A DNA stretch of 47,365 bases from Boothiomyces macroporosus (taxonomy: Eukaryota > Chytridiomycota > Chytridiomycetes > Rhizophydiales > Terramycetaceae). Position 1 is the first letter of the stretch, and the number at the start of each line of letters is the position of its first letter. The notes beneath the pieces are model-generated. The model made no database searches. It was not told the origin of the DNA and saw nothing but the letters and a program-made list of their open reading frames with translations. Positions 42,539 through 47,365 of this stretch are shown here, in pieces. A program made the translations under genes and the position numbers. The DNA is taken from positions 1-47,365 of the forward strand of contig JADGKB010000107.1 of the NCBI GenBank assembly GCA_027604185.1. The letters run 5' to 3'.

Positions 42539-42694
42539 GCCTTGACCACAGTATTGATCACCAGTACCACAGAGTCCAAATGATCCACAGCATTGAGTGC
42601 CTGGACACACTGTTCCAAAATTAGGACCACAAAATCCATTAGTAGAAACAGCTTGAGAGGCAACGAAAGAGATTAATGAATATTTTAGAAGCAT
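42536..42694 (-). pseudogene. Secreted CBM18 (hevein-like) protein cut off by the transposon
   Basis: ATG at 42694 begins a signal peptide (MLLKYSLISFVASQAVS) and then a chitin-binding type 1 module with six of its usual eight cysteines (FCGPNFGTVCPGTQCCG, FGLCGTGDQYCGQG). It ends at the TAG of the transposon end (42536-42538), directly after the glycine that normally precedes the seventh cysteine. The product would be 52 aa without the last disulphide partners. The rest of the gene is not recognisable on the far side of the transposon. Before the insertion it probably bound chitin at the cell surface, or shielded it. Confidence 0.72.
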
Positions 42695-43048
42695 AATTTT
42701 TTTCCCTAGAGTTCCTTTTTATACAGGTCATTCAGGAACCATTCCGTAATTTAATTACCTTTGTGTTTTGTACTTAGTTACACAAACTTTGAAGATATTC
42801 TTTTTTGGGTTACCTTCTCAAACTTTTCTGTAAAAAACCAAATATTAAAGTACTATTAAAGATCCGGTTTAAGCATTGGTGAAAAATAAAGTCCATCAAT
42901 TACCTTTCTGCTATTTTAAGGCATTTAATATAGTAAAGGGGAACCCAGAGTTCCTTAATAAAGAAATGATCGTTACCAAAAAGGGATTGACACAAAGCTG
43001 AAAGTCACAAAATATAACAATTTTTTTATTAATTTCGTCGGTAATTCA
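42695..43048. promoter_or_regulatory. Divergent promoter between chitin-related genes
   Basis: These 354 bases separate the start of the truncated CBM18 gene and the putative start of the chitinase gene, which point away from each other. I see no clear element apart from AT-rich stretches. Shared regulation is plausible but not shown. Confidence 0.35.
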
Positions 43049-46000
43049 ATGAATTATATTTCAATATTCTTCTTTACACTTCTAGTTCGAGCTTGCGATT
43101 ATGTAGGTTTAGCATGGTGTATGGTAAAACCATGGATAGTATTTGGTACATACCGTATTAACAAAATGATCCATTTCCTCACCCAGTTTTATTACCGCAA
43201 AGAGAATCCGCCTGTCTCGCTGAAAACAACTGTGTTCCCCAAATATGCAAAGACATTAAAGGCTTTGGAATCTGTTTTATAGACCCAAGGAAAGTATTCA
43301 TTTCTGGGTTGGACAAGTATAATCAATGCTATCAAGAAAGTTGTGCTGAACAGGCTCCCGTTCAGCCAACATGCAACCCTCAAGGTAAGTGAAAGCTTAT
43401 TCTAGATTGTACATCGAGTTCATGTCCTCCGAACCAAAAGTGTCTGGTGCAATTAGGTTCACTTCAGAATGGCGTCTGCTCCTTAAAACCAGTTTGTTTG
43501 AATTTTCCTTCATGCAAACCACTAGATTGCTCTAGTTGCCCTTCTAACAGTAATTGCGTTATTCATAATCACCATCCCCTCTTGGGTCTATGTGATGGTT
43601 ATGTAGAGTATTTAATACTAATATAGATGTCAGAAACCAGCATGTCCACCTCCTGATTGTAACTGTGCTTCAGGTCAGCGATGCCAAATTACTCAACAAG
43701 GAGATTGCTCAGTTGGAACCTGTCTTGATCCTTGTGCTTTCAAGACTAATGGTTTGGATGCTGACGGTTGTCTGGGTCTTTCTCAATCTATGGGTATCTC
43801 TCCAGTGGATCTTTTGGCTTTCAACCCAGGACTCAACTGCAATGCTTTAGTTTCTGGACAAAGACTATGCGCAAACAAAGGTTATCTTCCTGATCCATTA
43901 CCAAAGCCATCTATGAATCCAGATGGAAGTTGTTTTTCTATCAGCGCTAGTCCTAATTTTGGAACATGCATTGCTTTTGGTGAAAATTATGCCATGACAA
44001 GAGCTGAAATTGATTCTTATAATCAACATACTTGGCAATGGGGGTGGTTGTAATGGTCAGATATATTTAGGGCAGAAAGTTTGTCTTTCTCCTGGTACTC
44101 CGCCAAGACCAGATATAGACCCAAGAGCAGAATGTGGTTTGACTAATGTCAATAATGCCACCTGCCCATTAAATGCCTGTTGTTCTAGGTGGGGATTCTG
44201 TGGTAGTGGTCCTGATTTCTGCAATTTTAAACTTGGACCTCCAGGTTTAGGATGCCAGAGTAATTGTGATGGAGCTCCACCACCGGTTTGCACAAATACT
44301 ATGGCTTTCAACGTGGGATATTATGCAGCATGGTCCACTGAAAGACCGGCAGGGTGTCCTCGTAGTGGTAATTTCAAATTTATTGTAGGACCAGCAACTT
44401 TTGCAAATTCTCCATTCACACACCTTCATTTTGCATTTGGTGGAATCGATAGCAATGGGTTACTATCTGTACCCAGTCCTCAGTTTGCAGAATTTGCATC
44501 AATCAAGAATATTAATCCTTCCATGAAATTAATTATATCAATTGGTGGTTGGGCGTTCAATGATGTACCAGTCACTAATAATCAACCAGATACTTCTGGA
44601 TACTTTAGTCGCATGGTGTCTTCTTCTTCAACTAGAGCTGCATTCATAAACTCTGTAGCATCCTTCCTGTATCTAAACAAATTGGACGGCATAGATTTCG
44701 ATTGGGAATATCCAACTGCCTCAGACCGACATGGTAGTGCAGCTGACGCACAAAACTACGTTCTTCTTCTACAGGAATTGAGACAACTAGTGGGAAGCAG
44801 ATACTCAATTTCAGTTGCAGCTCCTGCATCGTATTGGTATCTCAAGGGATTTGATATTGCACAAATGGCAAATTATTTGGACTATATCGTTTATATGACA
44901 TATGATATGCACGGCAATTGGGATTATGCAAATCAATACACTGGCCCGTTCCTTAATGTACACAATAATTTCACAGAAATTGTTCAAGCTATCAGTATGA
45001 TTGAAAAGGCTGGTGTTCCAAGCAACAAGATATTGATAGGCTTTGGGTATTACGGAAGATCATTTAAACTTCAATCCTCGTCATGTACTTCTGCAGGTAT
45101 TGTTCAAATTAATGACTAGGGATATGTCTCTTTGATGACCCAGGATCGATGGTTGTTATCGGTAGCGAACTTCAATTTCCAAATACTGCGTTGGCGGGTA
45201 TGTGCACGAAAACTGGGGGATATCTGGCCGATTTTGAAATCAAGGACATAATTAATCGCCAAGGAGTAACACCTCGACTTGATGGTCCGTCGCTTTCCAA
45301 GATTTTAGTGTACAATAACGGAAGAGATTGGATTGGGTACGATGACGCTCAAACGATTGGTACAAAGGTAATTTTTCTTTAAGGAAAGACAAATGTTGCT
45401 TCAGGAATGTGTTTGGGGGGTACAGCCATCTGGTCAATCGACCAAAGTTGGGATTTTAATATTGTTTCCGTTCCAGTTTGTGGTAAACATTCAAAAATCA
45501 ATTTGAACAACCAATGTGAATGTGATGCAGATTTTGCACTTTTAAATGGAAATTGTTATTATACAAAATGCCAGCCTAATTCAAATTGGGACAGCAATCA
45601 AGATGCCTGTGTTTGCAACCCGGGATTCCAAGGACCAAATTGCACTGCAATTCCACCCCCAACATGTCCACCTCATGCATCAGTGAATATCTTTAATGTG
45701 TGCGTTTGTGATCAAGATTTTGAACTTCAAAATGGTGTATGTGTGTACACGAAATGTCAACCAAATTCCCATTGGGTTAATGAAAACTGTGTCTGTATGG
45801 ATGGTTTCGAAGGATCAGATTGTCATCCAGTATGTCAAAAGGGATATGCATGGAATGGAAATACATGCTCTCTAATCATGGTGCTGGATCCTGTTTGTAT
45901 TCCAGGTCAAAGCTGCGTTATGATTCCTCCTGGTCCACTACCTATCACATTTACATTTCCATTTAGCGTTCCTGGTCTTCCAATCCCATTGGTTATTTCG

Positions 46001-47162
46001 TCAATTCCTTTCAACATCAATTTACCTGGTCTGCCTCCAATTAGTGTAACTGGGGAATCTGAAAACGACAAGGACAATGAGAAACCTAGCAAATGGGACA
46101 AACCAGTGTTTGTAAAATGCTTGAATGATGATCCAGACGTTGGATTTGGGATGCAAATATCTGCTAATTTACTTTATCCTCCAAAAGACAAATCTAGATG
46201 GGATCCAACATGTAAATTACTGGGATTGACTATTGCTCAAACAGAAGTTTATGCAAATACTTGTTCTGATACTACTACCACGGTAGTGGGGACTTTTAGA
46301 CTTTTTGGATACTTTGGATTTTCCAGAGGCAATGGCATGCTACATGGCAGAAGAGGATCTGCATGATGTTGCACCAGCTTGTCCGTCACCACCCTCAAAT
46401 ATAGGAAAAGTATATCAATTTTGATTATAGACTAAAATACAAGCTTTAGAAAGGAAGCGATGCAAAATCCCACAAGAAACTCAAAATCAAATCACTCCAT
46501 TCTTTTGGACATATGAAAATGTTAGAAAAGAACTGAGCGCAATGCTTACTTACACATCTGTACCATCCCCAGAAAGGTATGCAGACGTACTTCATCGCAA
46601 CTATACATTTGACGTGGATGCTTATAATATGCAGTATCCGTCAACTCCGTATAAAGAAACAGGAAAGGAAGATGCAAAACCTGCACAAATCCCATTTATA
46701 TTGAGAAACTTTGCATTCAGAGCACTCAATATAGAAAATGATGGAATTGGGACAACAACCATCAAACCAAAAAAACCAAAAAAATCATATGTAGAGTTAG
46801 AACATGTTGCAAAAACAAACGGTTTTACACAATTTATTTCAGTCACATCAGATATGGATTTTGCAAGAAGAGCCGCAATGCGAAAAGTATTGGAAAGAAA
46901 ACGTAAGGGTATCATAACAATTCCTTTTGTAATGCTGTCTTTGGATGGCTTGTCTTATACAAATTTGAACGACTTTAAAAATATTTCTCAATGCAAATTG
47001 GATTATAGGACAGTTTTGCAGACTAGACAAAATGTAAACCCAGAAGAAAAGGACCAAATGGAAGTACAAAAGGTTTGGGATACATTCCATGGATGGGCAA
47101 CAAAGTCATCGGAAGCGCTGGTGAGAAATAATATTCCAGCAGTAAAAATTGTATTAAACTAG
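43049..47162 (+). CDS. Multidomain chitinase: Cys-rich, LysM, CBM18, GH18, EGF-like repeats
   Basis: This is a secreted chitin hydrolase. A signal peptide (MNYISIFFFTLL) leads to a Cys-rich region (to about 43740), two LysM-like modules (about 43770-43875 and 43930-44095), a CBM18 module (about 44140-44260) and the GH18 barrel (about 44310-45450) with SIGGWA and the catalytic DGIDFDWEYP. Three EGF-like Cys repeats (about 45480-45870), a Pro/Ile-rich stretch and a 300-residue tail follow. Clear introns: 43385-43405 (21), 43608-43626 (19), 45097-45119 (23), 45368-45388 (21), 46410-46430 (21). Splicing near 43100-43180 is unresolved. Two single extra G bases, in runs at 44040-44044 and 46288-46291, break the frame; removing one G in each continues clearly homologous or coding text. 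Either the assembly is wrong there or the gene is decaying. Confidence 0.82.
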
Positions 47163-47365
47163 GCGAATATCGTTTTAATGGTGAATGTAACGCAACTTAA
47201 CTTTAAAGAATTCAAGTTCACTGTTATAGTAAATAACGACCACCCTTGGAATGAGAACTGTAATGGTGTTTATTTCTGCAGAGCACCCACAGTTTGAATG
47301 TAATAAAATGCTGTATTCTATTCCAACTAAAAATTTTAGAGGAAAATAACAGATAATCCAACCCT
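47163..47365. other. 3' flank of the chitinase gene to the window end
   Basis: These 203 AT-rich bases hold no open frame or structure that I can support. Confidence 0.4.

Noticed and set aside
44010..44060. Programmed ribosomal frameshift in the chitinase
   Set aside because: There is no slippery heptamer with a pairing structure that I can identify, and the second break is of the same single-G type, which favours an assembly error or decay.
1..47365. tRNA genes, rRNA genes and CRISPR arrays
   Set aside because: I looked for B-box-like GGTTCGA words and regularly spaced repeats. The few partial matches (for example 7426 and 24844) lie in coding sequence or lack a cloverleaf; no regular array exists.

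Overview
The window is nuclear DNA from a fungus, probably an early-diverging (zoosporic-type) lineage. The fungal calls rest on Zn2Cys6 transcription factors with fungal-type middle regions, a tunnel-type (Cet1-like) mRNA 5'-triphosphatase, a Far11/STRIP subunit and a LysM/CBM18/GH18 chitinase. The lineage is an inference: a Neverland-type Rieske sterol desaturase and many tiny introns do not look like Dikarya. The sequence is AT-rich and gene-dense, with genes on both strands and often only tens of bases apart.

The main result is the splicing architecture. When genes are read through their conserved domains, almost every apparent frameshift or early stop is removed by a spliceosomal-type intron of only 19 to 23 nt. 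I placed 55 of them (13 of 19 nt, 20 of 20, 16 of 21, 4 of 22, 2 of 23). They start with GT, usually GTA, end in TAG, CAG or AAG, and mostly carry a TAA/TGA-type branch motif a few bases before the acceptor. Removing them restores whole-codon reading frames and intact domains in nearly every gene. One gene has a 43-nt interval that looks like two such introns back to back.

Layout. 256-6767: three tandem paralogous Zn2Cys6 regulators on the minus strand. 7312-14748: a GNAT acetyltransferase, a pyrimidine 5'-nucleotidase, a small ankyrin-like protein, a membrane-anchored Rieske sterol desaturase with an unusual polytopic N-terminus, a mitochondrial PPR-like protein and a 2-oxoglutarate dioxygenase. 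14871-19133: two DUF4436-like membrane proteins around about 2 kb of decayed material (a stop-containing P-loop relic, a DUF4436 fragment, a 126-bp inverted repeat and a tiny signal-peptide ORF). 19210-28256: two small proteins, a lysine-rich protein, a MYND protein, a fourth Zn2Cys6 regulator, PP6-type phosphatase, PDCD2/Tsr4 and a HUT1-type nucleotide-sugar transporter. 28946-39228: a CAP-Gly/coiled-coil/RhoGEF fusion, a disordered protein with an RVxF motif, the Cet1-like triphosphatase, Far11/STRIP, RidA and a third DUF4436 paralogue.

39818-42538 is a hAT transposon with GC-rich subterminal repeats. It has cut off a secreted chitin-binding gene, whose stop codon is now supplied by the transposon end. 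43049-47162 is a large multidomain chitinase gene that carries two single-G frame disruptions.

There is no operon-like pathway here. Most of the genes are ordinary housekeeping. The accessory parts are the regulator array, the DUF4436 family with its relics, and the chitin-related end of the window.
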